Below, piece after piece: positions 8,485 to 15,643 of a DNA stretch of 64,000 bases. The translations under genes were made by a program, and so were the position numbers. Position 1 is the first letter of the stretch. Each line of letters starts with the position of its first letter. This stretch comes from an uncultured Thalassolituus sp. (GTDB lineage: Bacteria; Pseudomonadota; Gammaproteobacteria; Pseudomonadales; Oceanobacteraceae). The notes under the pieces were generated by a model. The model worked only from the letters and a program-made list of their open reading frames with translations, did not search any database and was not told the origin of the DNA. Where the stretch lies: contig NZ_CATMFB010000006.1 of NCBI RefSeq assembly GCF_950066645.1, positions 1-64,000 of the forward strand, read 5' to 3'.

Positions 8485-9270
8485 TCAGGCATCAAGAATT
8501 TGTTTGATCTGATCCATCGTGGCGCGCTGGCCACCAGTCAGATTCAGTGTCACGGTGCCGGTGGCGCTCATGGTCACGCTATCGACCCGAGAGCTCATCT
8601 GCATATCAAGTTGTTCGGTATCACCACCGATGCTGCCGGTCAGCTCGAATTCGTACTGGCCCGGTGGGTAAACACGTTCAATCGGGTTGCCGTCGTCATC
8701 CAGCATGATGTCGCCGTTGTCGTCGTAGACGTACTGCTCAAGATTCAGCTGGCTACGGTCCAGCTCAATAATTTCGCCGTCGACCATCAGGTTGTATCCA
8801 TCCCAGCGCACAGACATCGCACCCTGAGCGTGGTTACCAACCGGGATCTGCTCAAGCAGCTGACCGTTTGCGCTCTTAATGTTGAGCATCATGTTGCTTG
8901 CGCTGGCTGGCACGTCGACATAGCCACTGACTACACCACCACTGGTAAGCAGACCGGTATCATTCCCCTCAACAATCACAGACTGGCCAACCAGACTGGA
9001 TGCCTGCAATGCGGCATTTGAGGTGAACTGCGACATCATCGAATCGGCAGAGTCATTCAGGTTGTCGATGCCTTCGACCGTGGAGAACTGTGCGAGCTGT
9101 GCGACAAACGCCTGGTTATCGGTTGGCTCCAGCGGGTTCTGGTTGTTCAGCTGCGCAACCATTAACTCGAGGAAGGCATTACGGCCCAGTTCGTTCTCTT
9201 TCTCAGGAGTCGATGTGTTCGTCCGGTACTGGTCGAGAACACTGTTACTGCTGACTTCATTAATTGACAT
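8485..9270 (-). CDS. flgD: Flagellar hook capping protein FlgD
   Basis: FlgD forms the scaffold cap on which FlgE assembles. The 261-residue product has the conserved N-terminal segment LGRNAFLELMVAQLNNQNPL followed by EPTDNQAFVAQLAQFSTVEG (about residues 28-68), which is diagnostic, then a beta-rich domain with the GNHAQGAMSVRWDGYN-type FlgD Ig-like motif. It is slightly longer than the usual 220-230 residues, with an acidic insert near residues 175-200 (DDNGDIMLDDDGNP). It lies between flgC and flgE in the flgB-C-D-E transcript. Confidence 0.96.
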   Translation of the reverse strand: MSINEVSSNSVLDQYRTNTSTPEKENELGRNAFLELMVAQLNNQNPLEPTDNQAFVAQLAQFSTVEGIDNLNDSADSMMSQFTSNAALQASSLVGQSVIVEGNDTGLLTSGGVVSGYVDVPASASNMMLNIKSANGQLLEQIPVGNHAQGAMSVRWDGYNLMVDGEIIELDRSQLNLEQYVYDDNGDIMLDDDGNPIERVYPPGQYEFELTGSIGGDTEQLDMQMSSRVDSVTMSATGTVTLNLTGGQRATMDQIKQILDA

Positions 9271-9281
9271 CAGACTCCTCC

Positions 9282-9731
9282 TTATTGACCCAGAGTCAGC
9301 GTGCGCTGCAGCATCTGCTTGGCGGTCTTGAGTACTTCAACGTTCATCTGGTAACTGCGCGAAGACGACATCATGTCTGTCATTTCTTCCACCACATTCA
9401 CGTTCGGGTAATAGACATAGCCGTCGTCGTTTGCCATGGGATGATCTGGCTGAAAACGCGCCTGCAGCGGTGCGTCTTTTTCAACGATACCGCGCACCTG
9501 AACACCCGCGCCCATCGCAGCATCCGTTTCCATAAAACCGTTAACGTCGGTCGCTTTCGCGCTGATTTCTTTTTCCAGAACCGAAAACCAGGGCTTGCGT
9601 GCACGGTAGGTTTCATCAACCGAGCTGGAAGCACTTTCGGCGTTGGCAATGTTACTGGCGGTCGTGTTCAGACGGATGGACTGTGCAGTCATCCCGGTTC
9701 CGGCAATATTAAGTACGCTGGTCAGTGACAT
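9282..9731 (-). CDS. flgC: Flagellar proximal rod protein FlgC
   Basis: FlgC is a proximal rod subunit of 149 residues, the normal size. It carries the axial-protein motif NTTASNIANAES near residue 22 and the C-terminal helix VNVVEEMTDMMSSSRSYQMN followed by VLKTAKQMLQRTLTLGQ, which is typical of FlgC. Its start lies 2 bp after the flgB stop, indicating co-transcription and probably coupled translation. Confidence 0.97.
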   Translation of the reverse strand: MSLTSVLNIAGTGMTAQSIRLNTTASNIANAESASSSVDETYRARKPWFSVLEKEISAKATDVNGFMETDAAMGAGVQVRGIVEKDAPLQARFQPDHPMANDDGYVYYPNVNVVEEMTDMMSSSRSYQMNVEVLKTAKQMLQRTLTLGQ

Positions 9732-9733
9732 AA

Positions 9734-10144
9734 TTATTCTCCGCGGATCGCGCCTTTCATGCCTTTGAACTTACCATTCAGAAATTCAAAGCTGGCGTTG
9801 TAATCAAGACTGTTACGAGCAAACAGGGCCTGTTCGGTCTGAGAATCTACCGTGTTGCCGTCAATAGAAGGCTGCAGTGGATTGCGATACAGAAGATCAC
9901 CGTCAGCACCGCCGCCGGATTCAGCTGTTCCTGCAATGTGACCGCTGTGAGTGCGCGACATTCCAAGAGCTTCGTCTTTGCGGGTTTCGTTCGCAAGAAT
10001 GGCCTGAAAGTCGAAATCGCGGGCCTTGTATCCCGGGGTGTCAGAGTTGGCGAGGTTGTTGGCCAGGACTTCTGCACGACGTGCACGCAACATCATTGCG
10101 TTGTCGTGAATGCCGAGTGCGTTGTTGAAGTTGATTGAGCCCAT
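9734..10144 (-). CDS. flgB: Flagellar proximal rod protein FlgB
   Basis: FlgB is the first proximal rod protein. The 136-residue product begins MGSINFNNALGIHDNAMMLR and holds the motif VLANNLANSDTPGYKARDFDF near residue 30. An in-frame ATG exists further upstream, but it would place the start inside the sigma-54 promoter region. The ATG at 10144 has GGAGCAGGAC directly before it, so it is chosen. This is the first gene of flgB-C-D-E. Confidence 0.95.
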   Translation of the reverse strand: MGSINFNNALGIHDNAMMLRARRAEVLANNLANSDTPGYKARDFDFQAILANETRKDEALGMSRTHSGHIAGTAESGGGADGDLLYRNPLQPSIDGNTVDSQTEQALFARNSLDYNASFEFLNGKFKGMKGAIRGE

Positions 10145-10180
10145 GTCCTGCTCCGGTCTGTTTGCTGTTGTGATCAATAC

Positions 10181-10196
10181 AGCAAGAGCCGGGCCA
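10181..10196 (-). promoter_or_regulatory. Sigma-54 promoter for flgB-C-D-E
   Basis: On the minus strand this reads TGGCCCGGCTCTTGCT, with TGGCCC at -24, TTGCT at -12 and exact GG-N10-GC spacing. The predicted transcript start, near 10170, leaves a leader of about 26 nt before the flgB ATG. The 10201-10304 stretch between here and cheR holds no gene. Confidence 0.82.
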
Positions 10197-10304
10197 GTTT
10201 TAAAAATTCAATACTTTCAATGGGTTAAGTAAAATCAGAGGTGGCAAAACAGCGGTAACGGCAGGCAATTACCGGCCGGTGGCAATGCTTGGCTGACGAC
10301 ACGG

Positions 10305-11147
10305 TCAGCGCGCTTTAGCCCGATATAAGATGCCTGGATGGCAGGCAATCATTTCGTAGTATTCGCCCAACTGCGTCATCGCCTCGGAAGCACCCAGAAA
10401 CAGGTATCCGCCCGGCGGCAGCAGCTCGTGCATGCGGATAAGGATGTCGCGCTTGCGCTCGTTGGAGAAATAAATAAGAACGTTGCGGCAGAAGATCACA
10501 TCAAACTTACCGAGTGAGCTGTAACTGCTCTGCAGATTAAACTCCCGGTACTCGATGCCGGATTTCAGCTCCGTACGAATCCGCCAGCTGTCTTCGCCCT
10601 CGCGGGTAAAGTAGCGCTCCAGGTATTCCTCTGGCATTCCCCGGCGGATAGCCAACCATGGATAGGCACCCTGGCGGGCAGTCAGAAGCGCCGAGGTGGA
10701 TATGTCGGTCGCCAGAATCCGCATAGACCCCCTAAGCTTACCGGGAAAACGACGGTTAAACTCAGCTTCCTCCATTTTCAGGGAATAGGGTTCCTGCCCT
10801 GTCGAACAGGCTGCGGACCAGACGCGTATCTGCCCGGTTTTTTCAGCGAGTTCGGGGAGGATCTTTTCGCGGAAGATTTTATAGGGGTGAGAATCGCGGA
10901 ACCACAGAGTCTCATTGGTCGTCATGGCGTCAATCACCAGACTGGACAGCTGGCGGTCACGATCCATGCAGTACAGTAGTTCGGTGATGTTTGGCAGATT
11001 CCGCTGCGCCATCAGTCGGCGCAGGCGGCTGACGACAAGATACTCTTTGCCATCACCCAACAGTATTCCGGATGACGTTTCAAGGTGTCGACGGAACTGC
11101 GAGTATTCATCCGCCGAAACCACAAGAGACTGAGAAGAATCTGTCAT
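10305..11147 (-). CDS. cheR: Chemotaxis protein methyltransferase CheR
   Basis: CheR transfers methyl groups from S-adenosylmethionine to glutamates of chemoreceptors for adaptation. The 280-residue product has the helical N-terminal domain (FRRHLETSSGILLGDGKEYLV..., TTNETLWFRDSHPY) and the SAM-binding domain with the VWSAACSTGQEPYS glycine-rich loop, the ILATDIS segment and FDVIFCRNVLIYF. It lies 10 bp downstream of cheV on the same strand, forming a cheV-cheR pair next to the flagellar rod genes as in Pseudomonas and Vibrio. Confidence 0.97.
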   Translation of the reverse strand: MTDSSQSLVVSADEYSQFRRHLETSSGILLGDGKEYLVVSRLRRLMAQRNLPNITELLYCMDRDRQLSSLVIDAMTTNETLWFRDSHPYKIFREKILPELAEKTGQIRVWSAACSTGQEPYSLKMEEAEFNRRFPGKLRGSMRILATDISTSALLTARQGAYPWLAIRRGMPEEYLERYFTREGEDSWRIRTELKSGIEYREFNLQSSYSSLGKFDVIFCRNVLIYFSNERKRDILIRMHELLPPGGYLFLGASEAMTQLGEYYEMIACHPGILYRAKAR

Positions 11148-11157
11148 CCTGCCACGC

Positions 11158-12081
11158 TTATCCCAGATTCAGTCGTTGTACAAGGTGATCGGCAAGGACA
11201 TCCGGATCGAACTTAGCAATAAAGTCATCCGCCCCCACTTTTTCAACCATGGCTTTATTAAACACCCCACTCAATGACGAGTGCAGCACAACGTAGAATC
11301 CTTCCATTGCCGGCTCCGATCGGATCCGGGTCACCAGCGTGTAACCGTCCATCTCGGGCATCTCAATATCCGAAATCAGCATCATGTAGTGATCCTGAAC
11401 CCGCTCTCCGCTTTCGTGGATACCATAGAGGTGTTCCCACGCCTGACGGCCATCTTCAAGAGCCACGACTTCAAGTCCAATGTTCTGAAGACAACGGGTA
11501 ATCTGCTTACGCGCTATCTTCGAATCATCGACAATCAGTATCTTACGGCTCTGCGCCTGATTGCGGATATCGTCGTTGAGAATGCCATCGCTGATTTCTT
11601 CGCGTATCGGAGACACCTCAGCGAGGATCTTCTCTACGTCGATGATTTCCACCAGCTTGTTCTCAATTTCGGTTACGGCAGTCAGGTAGTGTTCCCGGCC
11701 AGTCCCCTTCGGTGGTGGATGGATCGACTCCCAGTTCATGTTAATGATCTTGTCCACCGACGAGACCAGGAAGCCCTGCGTCTTACCGTTGTATTCGGTG
11801 ATAATGACAAAGGCTTTCTCTACGTCAGGTAACGGAGCACTGCCCGTCGCCATGCTCATATCCATGATGGGGATAGTCCCCGAACGGATATGGACCACCC
11901 CCCTGACCACAGGATTACTCCCGGGCAGAAGAGTCAGCTTGGGACACTGAATGATCTCTTTTACCTTAAATACGTTTATGCCGTAGAGCTGTGCCCCTTT
12001 GACACGAAAAAGCAGCAGCTCCAGCCGGTTTTCACCGACCAGTTTCGTCCGCTGGTTGACCGATTCAAGAACACCTGCCAT
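11158..12081 (-). CDS. cheV: Chemotaxis coupling protein CheV
   Basis: CheV couples chemoreceptors to CheA and is itself phosphorylated. The 307-residue product has an N-terminal CheW-like domain (about residues 1-165: LELLLFRVKGAQLYGINVFKVKEI..., GVVHIRSGTIPIMDM) and a C-terminal receiver domain (about 180-307: ILIVDDSKIARK, with the phospho-acceptor Asp in LISDIEMPEMDGY and the conserved VVLHSSLSG). The start chosen is ATG 12081 with GAGAGG 5 bp upstream; an upstream in-frame start at 12111 lacks a good RBS. It is divergent from flgA. Confidence 0.96.
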   Translation of the reverse strand: MAGVLESVNQRTKLVGENRLELLLFRVKGAQLYGINVFKVKEIIQCPKLTLLPGSNPVVRGVVHIRSGTIPIMDMSMATGSAPLPDVEKAFVIITEYNGKTQGFLVSSVDKIINMNWESIHPPPKGTGREHYLTAVTEIENKLVEIIDVEKILAEVSPIREEISDGILNDDIRNQAQSRKILIVDDSKIARKQITRCLQNIGLEVVALEDGRQAWEHLYGIHESGERVQDHYMMLISDIEMPEMDGYTLVTRIRSEPAMEGFYVVLHSSLSGVFNKAMVEKVGADDFIAKFDPDVLADHLVQRLNLG

Positions 12082-12105
12082 CTGTGCCTCTCTGCTAGGT
12101 ATATC

Positions 12106-12121
12106 CGGCACGACCTTTGCT
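12106..12121 (+). promoter_or_regulatory. Sigma-54 promoter for flgA
   Basis: CGGCACGACCTTTGCT has a -24 element with one change from TGGCAC, a perfect TTGCT at -12 and GG-N10-GC spacing. The predicted transcript start, near 12132, lies about 34 bp before the flgA ATG. It sits inside the upstream region of the divergent cheV. Confidence 0.75.
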
Positions 12122-12165
12122 CAACTCACTGAAAGTGTCGTTTTATCAATGGAAACGCCGGATTC

Positions 12166-12888
12166 ATGACGTCTTTTACGCTGTATTCAATGAGCATAGT
12201 AGAGAACTGCCGAAGCGCTTGGATTTTTGCAGCACTTTGTGTGGGACTCACCTGTCCCGCGGTGCAGGCCGCGGACTGGCGCCCTCTGGTCAGTGACAAC
12301 CTGTTACAGCGCTGGCACCAGATCGGTGGTGATGACCACCGCAGTAGTGTCAGTTTTCCGACCCTGAGTGCAAGTTATCAGTTCCCGGATTGCGTTCAGA
12401 TCCCCGAAGTGAACCTGATCCGTACACTCCAGCCTGGACGCAACGGCGTCGAACTGCGCTGCCACCAGCCCTTCTGGACTCAGACTCTGGCGGTTGACCT
12501 AGAGGTCTATCAGGAGGTCGTGGTACTGACTGAAGATGCCGTCCGCGACCAGCCTGTCAGCGCGGCCCAGGTGACATTGGTTGAAATGAACACCGCAGAT
12601 CTGTCGCAGGGCTACATGACTAGCCCGGAAGAAATAGACGGCATGATGCTCAAGCGCAGCCTTCGTGCCGGTACACCGCTGAATCCGGATATGCTGGAAC
12701 CCGCTGACATAGTTGAACGCGGCCAGCCAGTCACCATACGCCTGAACCGCCCGGGCATACGCATAGAGATGAAAGGCTCTGCCCTCTCGGCAGGACATCT
12801 TGGCGAACGCATCAGAGTGCGCAACGAACAGACCGACAAAACCCTCTATGCAGAGGTTGTGGCCGACGGTTTAGTACAGGTCAGGTAA
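12166..12888 (+). CDS. flgA: Flagellar P-ring assembly chaperone FlgA
   Basis: FlgA is a periplasmic chaperone for assembly of the FlgI P-ring. The 240-residue product has an N-terminal signal peptide (hydrophobic about 17-32, cleavage after VQA) and the C-terminal SAF-like domain with LKRSLRAGTPLNPDMLEPADIVERGQ and VTIRLNRPGIRIEMKGSALSAGHLGERIRVRN, which is diagnostic. A second in-frame ATG at 12190 is possible; neither has a strong RBS. It lies divergent from cheV and upstream of flgM, the arrangement seen in Pseudomonas. Confidence 0.95.
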   Translation: MTSFTLYSMSIVENCRSAWIFAALCVGLTCPAVQAADWRPLVSDNLLQRWHQIGGDDHRSSVSFPTLSASYQFPDCVQIPEVNLIRTLQPGRNGVELRCHQPFWTQTLAVDLEVYQEVVVLTEDAVRDQPVSAAQVTLVEMNTADLSQGYMTSPEEIDGMMLKRSLRAGTPLNPDMLEPADIVERGQPVTIRLNRPGIRIEMKGSALSAGHLGERIRVRNEQTDKTLYAEVVADGLVQVR

Positions 12889-12904
12889 CAATTCAAAAAA
12901 ATAT

Positions 12905-12931
12905 TAAAGTAATGAAAAAGGCTGCCGATAA
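12905..12931 (+). promoter_or_regulatory. Sigma-28 (FliA) promoter for flgM
   Basis: TAAAGTAA (12905-12912), an 11-bp spacer and GCCGATAA (12924-12931) closely match the enterobacterial sigma-28 consensus TAAAGTTT-N11-GCCGATAA. It lies 20 bp before the flgM start codon, so the anti-sigma-28 gene is under sigma-28 feedback. Confidence 0.9.
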
Positions 12932-12950
12932 CTACAATGCAGGAGTGTAA

Positions 12951-13280
12951 ATGAAGCTCGGAGATATGATGATGAACATCAACAAATTCACTAACGGCCT
13001 CGACAGCAGCCGCAGTCGCAGCAACGAGCCCGTTAAGCCAACCACCAGTCAGGGTGCGGACAGCAAGGCTAAGGAGTCAGCCGGATTTACCGATCAGGTG
13101 AAGCTCAGCGCCAGCAGCAAAAGCATCCAGCAGATAGAAGCTGAGATAAAAGACATGCAGGATGTCGACGACGCCACTGTGGAACGTATCCGCAGCGCTA
13201 TCCAGAATGGCGAATATAAGATCGACTACGAAAAGCTGGCAGGAAAAATGCTTGATTTCGAGGACCGTCTCGACTCTTGA
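12951..13280 (+). CDS. flgM: Anti-sigma-28 factor FlgM
   Basis: FlgM binds and inhibits FliA (sigma-28) until the hook-basal body is complete, when it is exported. The 109-residue product has a disordered, Ser/Lys-rich N-terminal half (the export region) and a C-terminal sigma-binding half with VKLSASSKSIQQIEAEIKDM and AIQNGEYKIDYEKLAGKMLDFE, as in other FlgM proteins. AGGAG 5 bp before ATG 12951 supports this start, although in-frame ATGs at 12966 and 12969 exist. flgN follows at once; a TTG alternative for flgN would overlap the flgM stop. Confidence 0.95.
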   Translation: MKLGDMMMNINKFTNGLDSSRSRSNEPVKPTTSQGADSKAKESAGFTDQVKLSASSKSIQQIEAEIKDMQDVDDATVERIRSAIQNGEYKIDYEKLAGKMLDFEDRLDS

Positions 13281-13291
13281 GGTCCTGGCTT

Positions 13292-13762
13292 ATGCCACTG
13301 GATACTGCACACTTCGTACGGCTGCTGTCTTCCGAGCTGGACACAGCCACCCGTCTCCATGACCTGCTCAGCCAGGAACTGGACACTCTGAACACTGGTG
13401 ATTCAGCCGCCCTGCAGGCTCTGAACCCAGCCAAACAGGAGCTTCTGATGCTGCTCCGGCAACAGGCTTCCGAGCGCCTGAACTGGATGACTGCGTCGCA
13501 ACTCCCCCACTCAGCTGAATGCCTCGAAGCGCCTGACATTGCCACCGAACCCGATATCATCGACCTGTGGCAGCATCTTGCCGCTCGCTACGAAACCAAC
13601 CGCGATCTTTCCGCCCGCTTAGGCGATGTGGTTCTTGCAATGCGGTTCCGTACTCAACAGAAACTTAAAATCTTGCACGCTCAGCAGAATGATCCACACT
13701 TATATAATCAACAAGGTCAAGCCAGTGGTGTCAGCCGCGGTTTCAGAAGTATTGAGGCATAA
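13292..13762 (+). CDS. flgN: Flagellar export chaperone FlgN
   Basis: FlgN binds the hook-filament junction proteins FlgK and FlgL before export. The 156-residue product is all-helical, with the N-terminal LLSSELDTATRLHDLLSQEL and ALNPAKQELLMLLRQQASER patterns of FlgN-family chaperones. ATG 13292 is preceded by GAGG at 9 bp; the upstream TTG (13277) is less likely. It sits between flgM and flgZ, matching flgMN-flgZ in Pseudomonas. Confidence 0.88.
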   Translation: MPLDTAHFVRLLSSELDTATRLHDLLSQELDTLNTGDSAALQALNPAKQELLMLLRQQASERLNWMTASQLPHSAECLEAPDIATEPDIIDLWQHLAARYETNRDLSARLGDVVLAMRFRTQQKLKILHAQQNDPHLYNQQGQASGVSRGFRSIEA

Positions 13763-13775
13763 CAGGAAAATCGTC

Positions 13776-14516
13776 ATGCCAGACGAGAATAATCAGGAGT
13801 ATCAGCTCAATACCCCCGAGGACGTCTACGGCGCGCTGCGCAAGATCGTTCTGATGGGTAGCCCGGTGATCATCCGCATTGATGGTGATGACAGTGAGTA
13901 CCGCTCTGCCATTACACACACCAGCTTTAAAACGCGCAGCTTCTTCATGGACAAAGTCATTCCCCTGCAGGGCAATGACCTGATTCGCAGTGGCAAGCGT
14001 TTTTCTATCGAATGCGACAGCCAGGGAGTGCGGATTGAATTCCGTATGACCGGGCGCCTGCGATATCAACCCGAGAAAGAGCAGTATCGCTGCGAATTCC
14101 CTGACGAAGTCCTGTACCTTCAGCGCCGGACGGCGTACCGCGTACTCGTTCCGCCCGCTCATCAGATACTGATAAAACTGCGCTTCAACCATGAAGACGA
14201 AGGCGTTCAGGGCCGTCTGATTGATATGTCATCCAGTGGTTTCAAAGCCCGCTTTGACAGCGATATCAGCGAACTTCTGCGTGAAAACAAAGAAATCTCG
14301 ATGGCGCGTGTCCGGTTTAACCGGGAAAACACCATCGACTGCAGCCTGGAAGCACGCCACATCGTGAACGACGAAGACGGGAACACACAGTGCGGTTTTT
14401 CCTATCTGTCGATCTCGCCTCAGGCCCAACGTTACATCGACCGTCTGATCACAGAATTTCAGTGGGAAGAACGACGCCTGAAGGAACAGCAGAAAGGCGA
14501 GCTCGACGACCTGTGA
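13776..14516 (+). CDS. flgZ: Cyclic-di-GMP-binding flagellar brake protein (YcgR/FlgZ, PilZ domain)
   Basis: YcgR-type proteins bind c-di-GMP and slow or bias the flagellar motor. The 246-residue product has an N-terminal YcgR domain (about residues 8-110) and a PilZ domain with the c-di-GMP-binding RRxxxR motif (RRTAYR near residue 117) and the D-x-S-x-x-G motif (DMSSSGF near 150). The frame stays open upstream inside flgN, but ATG 13776 has AGGA at 8 bp and starts with a standard N-terminus. It lies 13 bp after flgN, so it is probably co-transcribed with flgM and flgN under FliA. Confidence 0.93.
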   Translation: MPDENNQEYQLNTPEDVYGALRKIVLMGSPVIIRIDGDDSEYRSAITHTSFKTRSFFMDKVIPLQGNDLIRSGKRFSIECDSQGVRIEFRMTGRLRYQPEKEQYRCEFPDEVLYLQRRTAYRVLVPPAHQILIKLRFNHEDEGVQGRLIDMSSSGFKARFDSDISELLRENKEISMARVRFNRENTIDCSLEARHIVNDEDGNTQCGFSYLSISPQAQRYIDRLITEFQWEERRLKEQQKGELDDL

Positions 14517-14566
14517 GCCTGTCTTTGCTGACAGGCCGCCTCTCAACCGTTAGAATGCCCCGCAAT

Positions 14567-14642
<76 letters not shown>

Positions 14643-14734
14643 CACCTCCTTTCAAAGCCTTCCGTTTGATGTTTCCTTGCTGTTTTTCACTCAGATGCCG
14701 GTAGTTGTTGCCAATTCTCGTCTTCAAGGCAAAT

Positions 14735-14776
14735 AAAAACCCCCGTCAGACTTCCCAGTGAAAGCATAACGGGGGT
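14735..14776 (-). terminator. Rho-independent terminator of the outer-membrane protein gene
   Basis: An 8-bp perfect stem, ACCCCCGT (14739-14746) with ACGGGGGT (14769-14776), has a 22-nt loop. On the minus strand the stem is followed by a TTTTTATTT run. It lies 30 bp after the stop of the gene at 14806-15468. Confidence 0.75.
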
Positions 14777-14805
14777 ATTTATGGGGGTATCGGACAAACC
14801 CGCTA

Positions 14806-15468
14806 TCAGTAGTGCATGTTGGCACCGACGGTAAATACCCGGAAGTCATCACCGAGGTCAGTGGTCAGCTCGCCGTAGATTTCCATGACGTCGTACAGAT
14901 GGAACGATGCTGTTCCCACCCCATAAGTACGGGTTTCGTCTTCGTTGGTGACGGTGAGTATGCGTGGGCTGATTTCCAGAGAGCGGCTTGGTTCAATAAA
15001 GAGGCGGATACCGGCGCTCAGACGCAGAGAGCCTTCCGAGCCTTCTTCATAAATGTCGGTAGCTCCCTCATCCTCAACTCGCAGATGAAACTCGTTGTCT
15101 TTGTGGTTGTACGCGAGCGCTGCGTTTGCAACCAGGTCTGCCTGACTGCCAAGCGGATAGTATGTCCCGAAACCAAGATTCAGATTGTATTCGTTGATAT
15201 CAACCCGCAGCTGATCGTCGCCGGAGTATATGGAGTCTTCAGAAAACGTCTTGTCGATGTGAAAGGTGTATACGAGGCGGTCACTGATCTCTTCGGCGTA
15301 GTCCGCAGCAAAAACATGGCCAGCGACTTCATCGCTGAAGCCATCGAAACCAATCCGCTGCATTCCGTAGGAAAAACCGAAGTAGTTGTAATCAAAGCTG
15401 CTTTCGGCTGCGCTGGCCCCCGCGGTAAGAGAAGCCATCAGGATCGCCAGTGAGATTTTGTTTCGCAT
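14806..15468 (-). CDS. Outer-membrane beta-barrel protein, function unknown
   Basis: The 220-residue product has a Sec signal peptide (cleavage near AGASA-AE). The rest is alternating hydrophobic/polar beta-strands with many aromatic residues (YNYFGFSYGMQRIGFD, YTFHIDKTF, LNLGFGTYYPL, FRVFTVGANMHY) ending in Tyr, typical of a small 8- to 10-strand outer-membrane barrel. It has no cysteines. The ATG at 15468 has GGAA 6 bp before it; another ATG lies 12 bp upstream. It is a single gene between the tRNA and the esterase cluster. The family was not identified. Confidence 0.8.
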   Translation of the reverse strand: MRNKISLAILMASLTAGASAAESSFDYNYFGFSYGMQRIGFDGFSDEVAGHVFAADYAEEISDRLVYTFHIDKTFSEDSIYSGDDQLRVDINEYNLNLGFGTYYPLGSQADLVANAALAYNHKDNEFHLRVEDEGATDIYEEGSEGSLRLSAGIRLFIEPSRSLEISPRILTVTNEDETRTYGVGTASFHLYDVMEIYGELTTDLGDDFRVFTVGANMHY

Positions 15469-15643
15469 GCGTAATTCCATTTGTTATGTATTCGGTTCAG
15501 GACAGTTAACGTGAGTCTACAGGGGGCGTAATTCGACATACAACTGTCTTTTACGCCATTCATGTCGCAGATCATGATACGGAGGAAAGGCGGTCGTCAT
15601 CCGTGACGACCTGGGTGCTGCACGATTCAGAGGTCATTGCCGC

